From Streptomyces europaeiscabiei (GTDB lineage Bacteria; Actinomycetota; Actinomycetes; Streptomycetales; Streptomycetaceae), in contig NZ_CP107841.1 in assembly GCF_036346855.1 (NCBI RefSeq), positions 2,170,001 to 2,234,000 on the forward strand: a stretch of DNA of 64,000 nucleotides, written 5' to 3'. The notes under the pieces are model-generated. The model made no database searches and was not told the origin of the DNA. It was given only the letters and a program-made list of their open reading frames with translations. The translations under genes were made by a program, and so were the position numbers. Below, piece after piece: positions 41,533-50,688 of this stretch (positions are counted from its first letter, which is position 1; every line of letters begins with the position of its first letter).

Positions 41533-42990
41533 TCAGATGATGCCGAACAGCACGCCGGCGCCGAGGATGATCAGCGAGGTCGCCGCCGCCCACTTCACCA
41601 CGAACTTGGTGTGGTCGCCGAACTCGACCTTCGCCATACCGACGAGCACGTACACGGCCGGCACCAGCGGGCTGGACATGTGCAGCGGCTGGCCGACGAG
41701 GGAGGCGCGGGCGATCTCCAGCGGCGAGACACCGTGGGCGGCGCCGGCCTCGGCGAGGACCGGGAGGACGCCGAAGTAGAAGCCGTCGTTGGACATGAAG
41801 TAGGTGAGCGGCAGGCTCAGGAAGCCGGTGACGAGGGCCATGTGCGGGCCCATGCCGCCCGGGATGCCGTCGACGATCCACTTGGCCATCGAGTCGACCA
41901 TGCCGGTGCCCTGGAGGACGCCGGTGAAGACGGCGGCGGCGAAGACCATGCCGGAGACGTTGAGGACGTTGTCGGCGTGGGCGGCCAGCCGGGCCTTCTG
42001 GTCGGGGATGTGGGGGAAGTTGACCGTCAGGGCGAGCGCGGCGCCGAGCAGGAAGAGGACCGGGATCGGCAGCCACTCCATGATCATGGCAGTGAGCAGC
42101 GTGACCGTGAGCAGGGCGTTGAACCAGTACAGCTTGGGGCGCAGCGTCGGACGGTTGGGGTCCAGGCCCTGGAGACGGACGTCGTCCTCGTCGTCGTCCT
42201 CGGAGTCGGTACCGGAGCCCGCCCCGCCGGTGGCCTTCGCCGTACGGCCCTGGTCGTCCCCGGAACCGACGGCGGAGGACGCCGCGCCCGCGCCGACGAG
42301 CACGGTCTCCTCGGACTCGGACTGCTCCTCGTCCTTGACGATCTTCTCCTGCTCCAGCACCTCGTCGAGGCTCAGTACACCGAGGCGCTTGCGCTCCCGC
42401 AGGCCGAGGAAGTAGGCCAGGATGAAGACGAAGAGCAGGCCGACGAGGAGCGCCGGGATCATCGGGACGAAGATGTCGGCGGCGTCGAGCTTGAGCGCGG
42501 TGGCGGCGCGGGCGGTGGGGCCGCCCCAGGGCAGTGTGTTCATCACGCCGTTGGCGGTGGCGGCGACACCGGTCATCACGACCAGGCTCATCTTCAGGCG
42601 CTTGTACAGCGGGTACATCGCCGAGACGGTGATCATGAAGGTGGTCGAGCCGTCGCCGTCCAGCGAGACGATCGCGGCGAGCAGGGCCGTGCCGACGACG
42701 ATGCGCAGCGGGTCGGCCTTGCAGAACTTCAGGATGCCTCGGACGATCGGGTCGAAGAGACCGACGTCGATCATGAGCCCGAAGTAGACGATGGCGAACA
42801 TCAGCATCGCGGCGGTGGGCGCGAGGTTGCCCACCCCTTCGATGACGTAGTCGCCGAGATGGGCTCCCTTTCCGACGAACACGCAGAAGAGCGCGGGGAT
42901 CAGTACGAGTGCCGCGATCGGCGACATCTTCTTCATCATGATCAGGACCAGGAAGGTCGCGATCATGGCGAAGCCGAGGATGGTCAGCAT
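41533..42990 (-). CDS. CitMHS-family citrate-metal/H+ transporter
   Basis: 485 residues. Ten to twelve membrane helices with CitMHS signatures: MKKMSPIAALVLIPALF, DGDGSTTFMITVSAMYPLYKRL, LPWGGPTARAATAL and a C-terminal LPLTYFMSNDGFYFGVLPVL with PLVPAVYVLVGMAKVEF. Imports citrate complexed to a divalent metal such as Mg. A hydrophilic acidic loop (EEQSESEET and a DSEDDDEDD run) lies about residues 230-285. ATG 42990; a start at 43023 is less likely. Confidence 0.92.
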   Translation of the reverse strand: MLTILGFAMIATFLVLIMMKKMSPIAALVLIPALFCVFVGKGAHLGDYVIEGVGNLAPTAAMLMFAIVYFGLMIDVGLFDPIVRGILKFCKADPLRIVVGTALLAAIVSLDGDGSTTFMITVSAMYPLYKRLKMSLVVMTGVAATANGVMNTLPWGGPTARAATALKLDAADIFVPMIPALLVGLLFVFILAYFLGLRERKRLGVLSLDEVLEQEKIVKDEEQSESEETVLVGAGAASSAVGSGDDQGRTAKATGGAGSGTDSEDDDEDDVRLQGLDPNRPTLRPKLYWFNALLTVTLLTAMIMEWLPIPVLFLLGAALALTVNFPHIPDQKARLAAHADNVLNVSGMVFAAAVFTGVLQGTGMVDSMAKWIVDGIPGGMGPHMALVTGFLSLPLTYFMSNDGFYFGVLPVLAEAGAAHGVSPLEIARASLVGQPLHMSSPLVPAVYVLVGMAKVEFGDHTKFVVKWAAATSLIILGAGVLFGII

Positions 42991-43111
42991 GTGGATACCT
43001 AACGTTCGCCCTTGAACTCCCACCAGGGCACCGGCGGTGCGACGACGTTAGGGCGGGTCCACAAGCCTTAACAAGACGTTGACATGCGAGCAATAAGAGC
43101 AGAACTCCAGG

Positions 43112-45367
43112 TCACAGCGTTGCGCCTGCTGAGGACAGCTCCACGGGAATGCCGTTGAGGACCGCGTTGCCCGACAGGGGGTCGAGCAGCGAGCCGTCGA
43201 GGAGCTGGTTGACGTTCACCCCGGGGTCGATCGCGGCGTGGCTCATCCGGGTGCCCGGGCGGTCGTGTCCCCAGCCGTGCGGAAGGCTGACGACACCGCG
43301 CCGTACGACGTCGGTGACCTCGACGGGAGCGGTGACCTCTCCCCCGGCGCCCTTGATCCGTACGGCGTCGCCGTCGGCGAGTCCGAGGCGGCTCGCGTCG
43401 TCGGGGTGGATGTGCAGGGTGCAGCGGTTGGTGCCGCCGGTGAGGGCGGGGATGTTGTGCAGCCAGCTGTTGTTGGACCGCAGGTGGCGTCGGCCGATGA
43501 GGACGAGGCCGTCGGGGCGCTCCCGCAGGGCGCTGCGGAGCCTCGGCAGATCATCGACGATCGGCCGCGGCAGCAGTTCGATCCTGCCGCTCACCGTCTT
43601 CAGCGGCTGCGGCAGCCGCGGCTTCAGCGGCCCGAGGTCGATGCCGTGCGGGTGGGCCAGCAGCTTCGCGAGGGTCAGCCCGTCCGGATCGGCGCCGAAG
43701 CCGTCGCCGTACGGGCCGAGGCGCAGCATCATGTCGAGCCGGCGCTCGGGGCCGCCCGTGCCGGTGAGCCGGGCGGCGAGTTCCTCGGGGTCGCGGCCGT
43801 GCACGGGCGAGTGGGTCTCCTTGACGGCCTTGCCCAGGGTCTGGCCGATGACCAGGTCGTCGACGGCGGAGGGGTCGGCGCCGTGCATGCCGGTGGCGGC
43901 GAGGACGAGCCGCGCGAGGATCTCCGTCTCGGACATGCGGCCGTCCTCCAGGGGCACGGCGGCACGGTTGTAGCGGACCTGGTTGCGTACGGCCAGGGTG
44001 TTGAGCGCGAAGTCGTAGTGCGGGGCCTGGGAGGGCGGGGGCGGCGGCAGGACGACGTCGGCGTGGCGGGCGGTCTCGCCCAGGTAGGGGTCGACGCTGA
44101 CCATGAAGTCCAGGGAGCCGAGCGCCTTGTCGAGGCGGTCGCCGTCGGGTGCGGAGAGCACGGGGTTGGCGGCGATCGTGACGAGGGCGCGGATCGGGCT
44201 GCCCTCGGGCGTGGCGGTGTCGATCTCCTCGGCGAGCGAGGACAGCGGCAGCTCGCCCTTGGCCTCGGGGTGGCCGCTCACCCGGCTGCGCCAGCGGCCG
44301 AGCGCGAAGCCGTGGCCGGGGCCGGCGGGCCGGGGCGTCCTGTCGGTCGCCGACTGCGGGAAGAGGGCGCCGCCGGGCCGGTCGAGGTTGCCGGTGAGGA
44401 TGTTGAGCACGTCGACCAGCCAGCTGGCGAGGGTACCGTGCGGGACGGTGCAGCTGCCTATGCGACCGTATACGGCGGCGGTGGGCGCGGCGGCCAGTTC
44501 GCGGGCGAGCGCGCGGATGGTCCCGGCGTCGACGTCACAGGCCCCGGCGACGGCCTCGGGCGTGAACTCCCGCACGGCGACGGCCAGCTCCTCGACCCCC
44601 TGGACATGCGGGGCGAGGTCCCCGAGGTCGACGAGGTCCTCCTCGAAGAGGACCTGCGCCATCGCCGCGAGCAGCAGCGCGTCCGTTCCGGGCCGGATCG
44701 CCACGTGCCGGTCGGCGAGCTTGGCGGTGCGGGTCAGGCGCGGGTCGACGACGGTGAGGGTGCCGCCGCGCGCCTTGAGCGCCTTGAGCTTGCCGGGGAA
44801 GTCGGGCGCGGTGCACAGACTGCCGTTGGACTCCAGGGGGTTGGCGCCGAGGAGCAGCAGGTGGTCGGTGCGGTCGAGGTCGGGCACGGGGATGGCGTTG
44901 GCGTCGCCGAAGAGCAGTCCGCTGGAGACGTGCTTGGGCATCTGGTCGACCGTGGAGGCGCTGAACATGCTGCGGGTGCCGAGGCCGCCGACGAGAAGCG
45001 GCGGGTAGAGGCCGCCGGCCACGGTGTGCACGTTCGGGTTGCCGAAGACGAGGCCGACCGCGTTCGGTCCATGGGCCTCGACGACGGGCCGGAGCCCGGC
45101 GGCGACGGCGTCGAAGGCCTCCTGCCAGGTGGCCTCCCGCAGTTCGCCGTCCCTGCGGACCAGCGGGGTACGCAGCCGGTCCGGGTCCCCGTCGGCCGCG
45201 CCCAGGGAGGCGCCCTTCGGGCAGATGAATCCCTTGCTGAACACATCGTCCCGGTCACCGCGTGCCTTGGTCACCCGGGTGCCCTCGATGGTGAGGGTGA
45301 GCCCGCAGGTGGCCTCGCAGAGGGGGCAGATACGCAGGGCGGTGCGGGAGTCGATGGTGGTGGACAC
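43112..45367 (-). CDS. molybdopterin oxidoreductase (formate dehydrogenase-alpha/nitrate reductase type)
   Basis: 751 residues. N-terminal [4Fe-4S] site CPLCEATC then CPKG (C-x2-C-x3-C-x27-C), molybdopterin domain (KPHVSS-region MPKHVSSGLLFGDANAIPVPD, HLLLLGANPLESNGS, IRPGTDALLLAAMAQVLFEE), and a C-terminal molydopterin dinucleotide-binding domain (RCTLHIHPDDASRLGLADGDAVRI, LPHGWGHDRPGTR). No Tat signal, so cytoplasmic. Usually a prosthetic subunit would partner it; none is visible. The substrate is not recognisable. GTG 45367 with GGGAGG upstream. A TetR gene and a perfect operator lie just upstream. Confidence 0.87.
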   Translation of the reverse strand: MSTTIDSRTALRICPLCEATCGLTLTIEGTRVTKARGDRDDVFSKGFICPKGASLGAADGDPDRLRTPLVRRDGELREATWQEAFDAVAAGLRPVVEAHGPNAVGLVFGNPNVHTVAGGLYPPLLVGGLGTRSMFSASTVDQMPKHVSSGLLFGDANAIPVPDLDRTDHLLLLGANPLESNGSLCTAPDFPGKLKALKARGGTLTVVDPRLTRTAKLADRHVAIRPGTDALLLAAMAQVLFEEDLVDLGDLAPHVQGVEELAVAVREFTPEAVAGACDVDAGTIRALARELAAAPTAAVYGRIGSCTVPHGTLASWLVDVLNILTGNLDRPGGALFPQSATDRTPRPAGPGHGFALGRWRSRVSGHPEAKGELPLSSLAEEIDTATPEGSPIRALVTIAANPVLSAPDGDRLDKALGSLDFMVSVDPYLGETARHADVVLPPPPPSQAPHYDFALNTLAVRNQVRYNRAAVPLEDGRMSETEILARLVLAATGMHGADPSAVDDLVIGQTLGKAVKETHSPVHGRDPEELAARLTGTGGPERRLDMMLRLGPYGDGFGADPDGLTLAKLLAHPHGIDLGPLKPRLPQPLKTVSGRIELLPRPIVDDLPRLRSALRERPDGLVLIGRRHLRSNNSWLHNIPALTGGTNRCTLHIHPDDASRLGLADGDAVRIKGAGGEVTAPVEVTDVVRRGVVSLPHGWGHDRPGTRMSHAAIDPGVNVNQLLDGSLLDPLSGNAVLNGIPVELSSAGATL

Positions 45368-45447
45368 GGGTCCTCCCGGAGGGACGGCTGCGACGATGGC
45401 GCTCGGACGGAGGCCGCGCACGGGGAGGCACGCGGCACCGAGGCCGA

Positions 45448-45465
45448 GCATACCGACCGGTATGC
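45448..45465. promoter_or_regulatory. perfect TetR-type palindrome upstream of the molybdopterin oxidoreductase
   Basis: GCATACCG-AC-CGGTATGC, an 8-2-8 perfect inverted repeat, 81 bp before the oxidoreductase start. It contains CATACCGACCGGT, the same 13 bases as at 12.4 and 16.4 kb. The TetR gene ending at 45631 is the obvious candidate regulator. Confidence 0.75.
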
Positions 45466-45630
45466 ATCGCCGGGAGGTCCTGCCGGGGTCCAGTCGGGAA
45501 TTCGCGTGACCGACACCCGGTCGGATCCCGGCCCCCGCCTCGCCCGGGGGGCGGGGCCGGACGGTCCGTACCCCGACCCGGAGGGCCCGCACCCCGACTC
45601 GGACGGCCCGCACCCGGGCCCGGCCCGGCG

Positions 45631-46248
45631 TCAGTCCAGCACGCGCGCGAGGTAGGCCCGCAACAGCTCCCGCATCTCCTGGATGATCCGCGGGTCGCCC
45701 TCCGGGGAGACCCGGAAGGCCAGGTGGACAAGGGTGTCGGCGGTCTCCACGGCGATGAGGAAGGTACGACGGAGGTCCTCGTCGGGGGTGCGGTCGATGA
45801 ACGCGGAGAGCAGTTCGGACAGCCGGTCGGCAACGAGGTGGTTGGGTTCCTGGCGGTGGCCGCCGACGGGGATCTGGTTGCCGAAGTCGATGAGGGCGAA
45901 GCCGGGAGCGTTGCGCTTCATGTCGAGGTACTCGTCGAGGACGGCGTCCATCGCGGTGCGCCAGTCCCCGCCGCCCGCCGCCCGGAGGCGACGGGTGACG
46001 CGGTCGGTGAAACGGTCCAGGTTGCGTTCGGCGAGCGCGTCGGCCATCGCGCGCTTGTTGCCGAAGAAACGGTAGACGGAGCCGATGGGCACACCCGCGC
46101 GCAACGCCACGGCACGGGTGCTCAGCGCGTCGTAGCCGACCTCGTCGAGGAGGTCGGCGCAGGCGTCGAGGATCCTGGTCAGTCGTTCGGCACTGCGCCG
46201 CTGCACGGGTGCGCGGCGCAGGGAGGTCGCCTGGGACACGGGCTTCAT
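45631..46248 (-). CDS. TetR-family regulator of the molybdopterin oxidoreductase
   Basis: 205 residues. HTH: ILDACADLLDEVGYDALSTRAVALRAGVPIGSVYRFFGNKRAMADAL, about residues 22-68; ligand domain follows. ATG 46248 with GGAAGG. It is co-oriented with and 264 bp upstream of the oxidoreductase. An operator of the CATACCG type lies between. Confidence 0.85.
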   Translation of the reverse strand: MKPVSQATSLRRAPVQRRSAERLTRILDACADLLDEVGYDALSTRAVALRAGVPIGSVYRFFGNKRAMADALAERNLDRFTDRVTRRLRAAGGGDWRTAMDAVLDEYLDMKRNAPGFALIDFGNQIPVGGHRQEPNHLVADRLSELLSAFIDRTPDEDLRRTFLIAVETADTLVHLAFRVSPEGDPRIIQEMRELLRAYLARVLD

Positions 46249-46540
46249 GATGCCTTCCGCCGAGGTCCGATGAGCTGTCCGAATATCAGTACGGCCGGTA
46301 CCGCCGCTCCCGCTCAGCCGTGGAGCACGACGGACAGCACACATCCGCACGTCCACGGCCTGCCGGGAGACTAGAGCACCGCACTGACAGGACGGATCCC
46401 CTCCCCATCCGGTTCTCCTCCGCCCGATGCACCCGATCTGCCGACGTCCCGTCGCGTCCGGTTGCCGCCCTGTCCCCTTGCGCCCGCCCCGGCCGAATCC
46501 TACGGTGAAGCATAGGAATCAGGAGTGCGAGGGAGCGGGC
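46249..46540. promoter_or_regulatory. divergent promoter region of the TetR gene and hmgA
   Basis: A 292-bp region with no gene. Near its right end TCCTA (46498-46502) and TAGGA (46513-46517) form a small inverted repeat next to the hmgA RBS (GAGGGAG, 46529). Otherwise nothing recognisable. Confidence 0.4.
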
Positions 46541-47866
46541 ATGAGCGGGGACGCGCGGAAGACGGCCGAGGGGTTGGACCACCTCTCCGGTTTCGGCAAC
46601 GAACACGCCTCGGAGGCGGTCCCGGGCGCACTGCCGCACGGCCGCAACTCCCCGCAGCGCGCCCCGCTCGGCCTGTACGCGGAGCAGCTCAGCGGCACCG
46701 CGTTCACCGAACCGAGGTCCCACAACCGCCGCTCCTGGCTCTACCGGATCCGCCCCTCGGCCGCCCACCCCGCCTTCACGCGCACGGACAACGGCGCCCT
46801 TCGCACGGCCCCCTTCACCGAGACGGTCCCCGACCCCAACCGCCTCCGCTGGGACCCCCTGCCGGAGCCCCCGGCGGGCACCGACTTCCTCGGCGGCCTG
46901 TGGACGCTCGGTGGTAACGGCGACGCGGCCCAGCGCACGGGCATGGCCGTGCACCTGTACCACGCCGATTGCGCCATGGAGCGTGTCTTCAGCGACGCGG
47001 ACGGCGAACTGCTGATCGTCCCGGAGCGCGGCGGCCTCCTCCTGCGCACGGAGTTCGGCCTGCTCCACGTAGGACCCGGCGAGGTGGCCCTGATCCCCCG
47101 GGGCGTCCGCTTCCGCGTCGACCTCCTGGACGGCTCCGCCCGTGGCTACGTGTGCGAGAACTTCGGCGCCCCGTTCCGCCTCCCCGACCTCGGCCCGATC
47201 GGCGCCAACGGGCTGGCGAACGCCCGTGACTTCCGGGCACCGGTGGCCGCGTACGAGGACGTCGAGGGCCCGGTGGAGGTGGTGAACAAGTTCTGCGGCA
47301 ACCTCTGGACGGCCACGTACGACCACTCCCCGCTCGACGTGGTCGCCTGGCACGGCAACTACACGCCGTACGTCTACGACCTGCGCCGTTTCAACGTCAT
47401 CGGGTCGATCTCGTACGACCACCCGGACCCGTCGATCTTCACGGTGCTGACGTCGCCGTCGGACACCCCGGGGCTGGCCGGAGTGGACTTCGTGGTGTTC
47501 GCGCCGCGCTGGCTGGTGGGCGAGGACACGTTCCGGCCGCCGTACTTCCACCGGAACGTGATGAGCGAGTACATGGGCCTGATCGAGGGCGCGTACGACG
47601 CGAAGACGGCCGGCAAAGGGGGCTTCGTGCCGGGCGGCGGCTCGCTGCACAACATGATGTCGGCGCACGGCCCGGACCGCGAGACCTTCGACCGGGCGAG
47701 CGCGGCGGAGCTGAAGCCCCAGCGGGTCGACGACGGGCTCGCCTTCATGTTCGAGACGCGCTGGCCGATCCTCATGACCGCGCAGGCGGCCGACGCGGAG
47801 CACCTGCAGCGGGGGTACGACGACGTGTGGTCCGGGCTCCAGCGTCACTTCGGCCCGTTGCGCTGA
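46541..47866 (+). CDS. hmgA: homogentisate 1,2-dioxygenase
   Basis: 441 residues, the normal size. Opens the ring of homogentisate in tyrosine/phenylalanine catabolism with Fe(II) and O2, giving maleylacetoacetate. Family hallmarks: [28 protein letters not shown], the cupin core ([22 protein letters not shown]), [26 protein letters not shown], and metal ligands in [12 protein letters not shown] (His, Glu) and [11 protein letters not shown] (His). ATG 46541 with GAGGGAG. A GntR gene follows 28 bp later on the same strand; fumarylacetoacetase and the isomerase are not in the window. Confidence 0.95.
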   Translation: MSGDARKTAEGLDHLSGFGNEHASEAVPGALPHGRNSPQRAPLGLYAEQLSGTAFTEPRSHNRRSWLYRIRPSAAHPAFTRTDNGALRTAPFTETVPDPNRLRWDPLPEPPAGTDFLGGLWTLGGNGDAAQRTGMAVHLYHADCAMERVFSDADGELLIVPERGGLLLRTEFGLLHVGPGEVALIPRGVRFRVDLLDGSARGYVCENFGAPFRLPDLGPIGANGLANARDFRAPVAAYEDVEGPVEVVNKFCGNLWTATYDHSPLDVVAWHGNYTPYVYDLRRFNVIGSISYDHPDPSIFTVLTSPSDTPGLAGVDFVVFAPRWLVGEDTFRPPYFHRNVMSEYMGLIEGAYDAKTAGKGGFVPGGGSLHNMMSAHGPDRETFDRASAAELKPQRVDDGLAFMFETRWPILMTAQAADAEHLQRGYDDVWSGLQRHFGPLR

Positions 47867-47894
47867 ACGCGCCGCGCCGGGTACGGATACCGTC

Positions 47895-48644
47895 GTGACC
47901 TCATTCGCTCCGGACTCGATCGTCCTGAACCGCAAACTGCCGCTCTGGTATCAGGTGTCGCAGTCCCTGCGTGCCTCGATACTCGGCCGAACGCCCCGGG
48001 ATCCCCTGCGGCTGCCGACCGAGGAGCAGCTGGCCGGGCACTACGGGGTGAGCGTGCTCACCATGCGGCAGGCTCTGAAGGAGCTGGAGGACGAGGGGCT
48101 GATCACCCGGCACCGCCGGCGCGGCACGTTCATCGAGCCGAGCGCCCGGCGGGGCTCGCCCGTACGCCTGCTCGGCTCGGTGGACGCGATCGTGGCCCAG
48201 CAGTCGGGGATGACGACCGAGCTGCTGGACCAGGGCAGCACCCCCCTGTCGGGTGAACTCTCCGAGTACTTCCCCGACTTGACCGAGGTGGCCACGTACC
48301 ACCGGCTGCGCTGCGACGAGAGGACGGGCGAGCCCACCAACCACGCCCGCAACTACGTCCGCCCCGAGCTGGCCGAACGCATCGACCACGACGACCTGCT
48401 CCGCTGGCCGATGACCAAGGTCCTGCGCGATGTCGTGGGCGTGGCCATCGGCCGGATCACCGACACCGTCGAGGCCCGTATCGCCGACCCGGAGACCGCC
48501 CGGCTTCTCCAGGTCCCCCTGCTCAGCCCGATCCTCCACTACACGGGCGTCACCCATGACGACTCCGGCCGCGTCCTCGACGTGGCGGTCATCCACTACC
48601 GCGGCGACCGCTTCTCGTTCACCGTGACCCTCGACGCCCACTGA
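47895..48644 (+). CDS. GntR-family (HutC/UTRA) regulator
   Basis: 249 residues. The N-terminal winged helix (LPLWYQVSQSLRASILG, LPTEEQLAGHYGVSVLTMRQALKELEDEGLITRHRRRGTFI) is followed by a UTRA ligand domain (SEYFPDLTEVATYHRLRCDERTGEPTNHARNYV...). HutC-type members often regulate aromatic or histidine catabolism; being 28 bp behind hmgA suggests it senses a homogentisate-pathway intermediate, though no operator is obvious. GTG 47895. Confidence 0.83.
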   Translation: MTSFAPDSIVLNRKLPLWYQVSQSLRASILGRTPRDPLRLPTEEQLAGHYGVSVLTMRQALKELEDEGLITRHRRRGTFIEPSARRGSPVRLLGSVDAIVAQQSGMTTELLDQGSTPLSGELSEYFPDLTEVATYHRLRCDERTGEPTNHARNYVRPELAERIDHDDLLRWPMTKVLRDVVGVAIGRITDTVEARIADPETARLLQVPLLSPILHYTGVTHDDSGRVLDVAVIHYRGDRFSFTVTLDAH

Positions 48645-48656
48645 CGAGGCCTTACG

Positions 48657-49853
48657 ATGCCCGACGTGACGCCCGACGACGCTCCGCTGCTCGCGGACCT
48701 CATGCCGTGGTCCGTCGCACCGCCACGGCTGGGCCGGGGGTGGCCCACGGCCCCCGACGCGGCCTCCCTGAAGGCCCGCTGGGACGCCCTGCTGAAGGCG
48801 GAGGGCCCGGACCGCGAGACCCTGTTCGCCCCCACCCGCTCCCGCACCCTGGCCTCGGCGGTGACCCAGCTGCCGGGCCAGTCCAGCGGCACCGGCCGCC
48901 TGGCCCGCGAGTCGGGCCCCTGCCCCGAGCCGGTGCGTGTCCTGGCCGCCCCGTTCGACGAGCAGTGGCTCATCCCCGACCACCGCCTGATCGACGCCGC
49001 CCGCCCCGAGCTGTGGCGCGTGGCGGACGAGCGGCAGATCTTCGTGGTCGAGCAGCCGGCGGCTCCGGAGGCGTCGTCGGGCCCCGTCCTCCTCGCCTCC
49101 CCCGTCCTGCCCCTGCTCCCGCCCCACGGCCCACGCGTCGGCCGCGTCCGCCCCCTGTACCGACGGCCGGGCGGACGGGAGCCGAACCTCGCACCGGGGC
49201 TGCCGGAGTATGTCGGGGAACGTCTCGGCACCGGCCCCGTCGATCCCGTCGACGTCCTCGCCTGGATCCTGGTGGCCGCGCGCCCCGGCCCGAACCGCGT
49301 CGAGGTCCCCCTGCCCACCGACCCAGACGCCTGGTCCCACGGCGTCGATCTGGGCCGCCGCTCCCGCCGGCTCATGTGCCGCGACGGCGACCGGCCCAAA
49401 CTCCCGGGCGGCCGCCGCCCCTACGTCCGCGCCCCGCTCCCCTCCCGCCCCCTCGAACTCCGCTACGACCGCGACGAGGAGACCCTCCTCGTGGACGAGG
49501 GCCGTATCTCCCCCGTTCCGTCCGAAGCCTGGGACTTCCACGTCGGCGGCGTCCGCGTCCTGGCGGAGTGGTTCACCCGCAGAACGGAACAGGCGGAGCC
49601 GGGCACGCTGGAGGCGATCCGCCCGACGACCTGGCCGCAGCCGTGGACCTCGGAGCTGCTCGAACTGATCACCGTGCTCGCGCTGCTGGCGGAACTGAGG
49701 TCGAGGCAGGCCGAGTTGACGGTCGACCGGCCGATCACGACGGCCGACCTGCGCGGGGCGGGCGTACTCCCGGTCCCGGACACATCCCAACGCCCCGCCT
49801 CGGTCCTGGACCACCACGAGGAGGGCCCGGAGGGCCAGTTCACGTTGTTGTAG
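48657..49853 (+). CDS. orphan protein like the C-terminal specificity domain of type ISP restriction enzymes
   Basis: 398 residues. It carries the blocks that I associate with Streptomyces proteins labelled type ISP restriction/modification enzyme: APFDEQWLIPDHRLIDAARPELWRV, RVRPLYRRPGGREPNLAPG, and ISPVPSEAWDFHVGGVRVLAEWF. No methyltransferase motifs (FxGxG, NPPY), helicase Walker boxes or nuclease PD-ExK are visible, so it is at most a target-recognition domain. It follows GntR by 12 bp. The exact role is unknown; cytoplasmic. Confidence 0.62.
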   Translation: MPDVTPDDAPLLADLMPWSVAPPRLGRGWPTAPDAASLKARWDALLKAEGPDRETLFAPTRSRTLASAVTQLPGQSSGTGRLARESGPCPEPVRVLAAPFDEQWLIPDHRLIDAARPELWRVADERQIFVVEQPAAPEASSGPVLLASPVLPLLPPHGPRVGRVRPLYRRPGGREPNLAPGLPEYVGERLGTGPVDPVDVLAWILVAARPGPNRVEVPLPTDPDAWSHGVDLGRRSRRLMCRDGDRPKLPGGRRPYVRAPLPSRPLELRYDRDEETLLVDEGRISPVPSEAWDFHVGGVRVLAEWFTRRTEQAEPGTLEAIRPTTWPQPWTSELLELITVLALLAELRSRQAELTVDRPITTADLRGAGVLPVPDTSQRPASVLDHHEEGPEGQFTLL

Positions 49854-49877
49854 GAGAGGGGAACCGTCAAAGCGGCC

Positions 49878-49953
49878 GGGTACACCCCAGGGGCGCGGGG
49901 AACCGCGCGACCAGCCCGCACCGGACCCACAGCCGCCCACCGTCCGCAATCCC
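49878..49953. repeat. dispersed intergenic repeat, copy near 49.9 kb
   Basis: Contains CCAGGGGCGCGGGGAACCGC then GCGACCAGCCCGCACC, variants of the sequences at 16.4 and 34.7 kb. Located between the ISP-like gene and the TetR gene that converge on it. Confidence 0.6.
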
Positions 49954-50661
49954 CTACGGCGCGAACGAATCCAGCACCCTCCCCAACATCCACTCGAACG
50001 CGGCCTCCAGATCGATCGGCCCCGCATCCTCCATGAACGCCGCCGCCATCCGCGGATACGCCCCGGAAGCGATCTGACCCCCCAGATACGCGATCCGTAC
50101 CTGGTTCTCCTGCTCCTCCGACCACGGCAACGACCGCGTCCGCTCGGCCGTCGCCAGCTCGTTCGAGACGTACACCGTCACGCATCCGTTCAGCATCGCC
50201 AGCAGCTGGATCTTCGTCCCGTACGGCGCCTCGATCGGATCCAGGCAGGTCAGACAGTGCTCCAGATACCGCAACGCGTTGGGGCTGAAGCCGTACACAG
50301 GTGACATCAGCCGCGGCAGCCACGCGTGCCGGTGCATCAACTCACGCGACTGGTACGCCACCCGCCGCATGTCCGCCCGCCAGTCCCCGCTCGGCTCCCA
50401 CAGCTCGTGCTCACCGCCGACGGCGTCGACCATCAGTTCGTACAGGTCCTCCTTGCGCGGCACGTAGTTGTACAGCGACATGGTGCCGCAGCCCAGCTCG
50501 GCCGCGACATGCCGCATGGACACCGCGTCGAGACCTCCCGCGTCGGCGAGCCGCACGGCCGCCGCCGCGATGTCCACGCGGCTGAACGCGGGCCGCGGGC
50601 CTCGGCCGGTGCGCTCGGGGCGCGCCCAGATCACTTGGGGTTCGGCCGCTCGGCCAGCCAT
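49954..50661 (-). CDS. TetR-family repressor of the ABC exporter
   Basis: 235 residues. HTH: AAAAVRLADAGGLDAVSMRHVAAELGCGTMSLYNYVPRKEDLYELMVDAV (about residues 29-78), then a TetR_C_1-type ligand domain (LPRLMSPVYGFSPNALRYLEHCL), the class often beside drug exporters. Divergent from the DrrAB-like operon; an inverted pair of GTACAGCGTACGTAGT sites sits between and overlaps both promoter and coding start, so drug-responsive derepression is likely. Confidence 0.88.
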   Translation of the reverse strand: MAGRAAEPQVIWARPERTGRGPRPAFSRVDIAAAAVRLADAGGLDAVSMRHVAAELGCGTMSLYNYVPRKEDLYELMVDAVGGEHELWEPSGDWRADMRRVAYQSRELMHRHAWLPRLMSPVYGFSPNALRYLEHCLTCLDPIEAPYGTKIQLLAMLNGCVTVYVSNELATAERTRSLPWSEEQENQVRIAYLGGQIASGAYPRMAAAFMEDAGPIDLEAAFEWMLGRVLDSFAP

Positions 50662-50688
50662 CGATCATCACCTCGGCCACCATCCTAG

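Noticed and set aside
43238..45655. An 805-codon open frame antisense to the molybdopterin oxidoreductase
   Set aside because: Val/Gly/Arg-rich translation with no motif; the minus-strand gene has intact Fe-S and molybdopterin motifs. Long antisense frames are normal in DNA with this G+C content.
48657..49853. Intact type ISP restriction-modification system
   Set aside because: No helicase, methylase or nuclease motifs in or near the gene.
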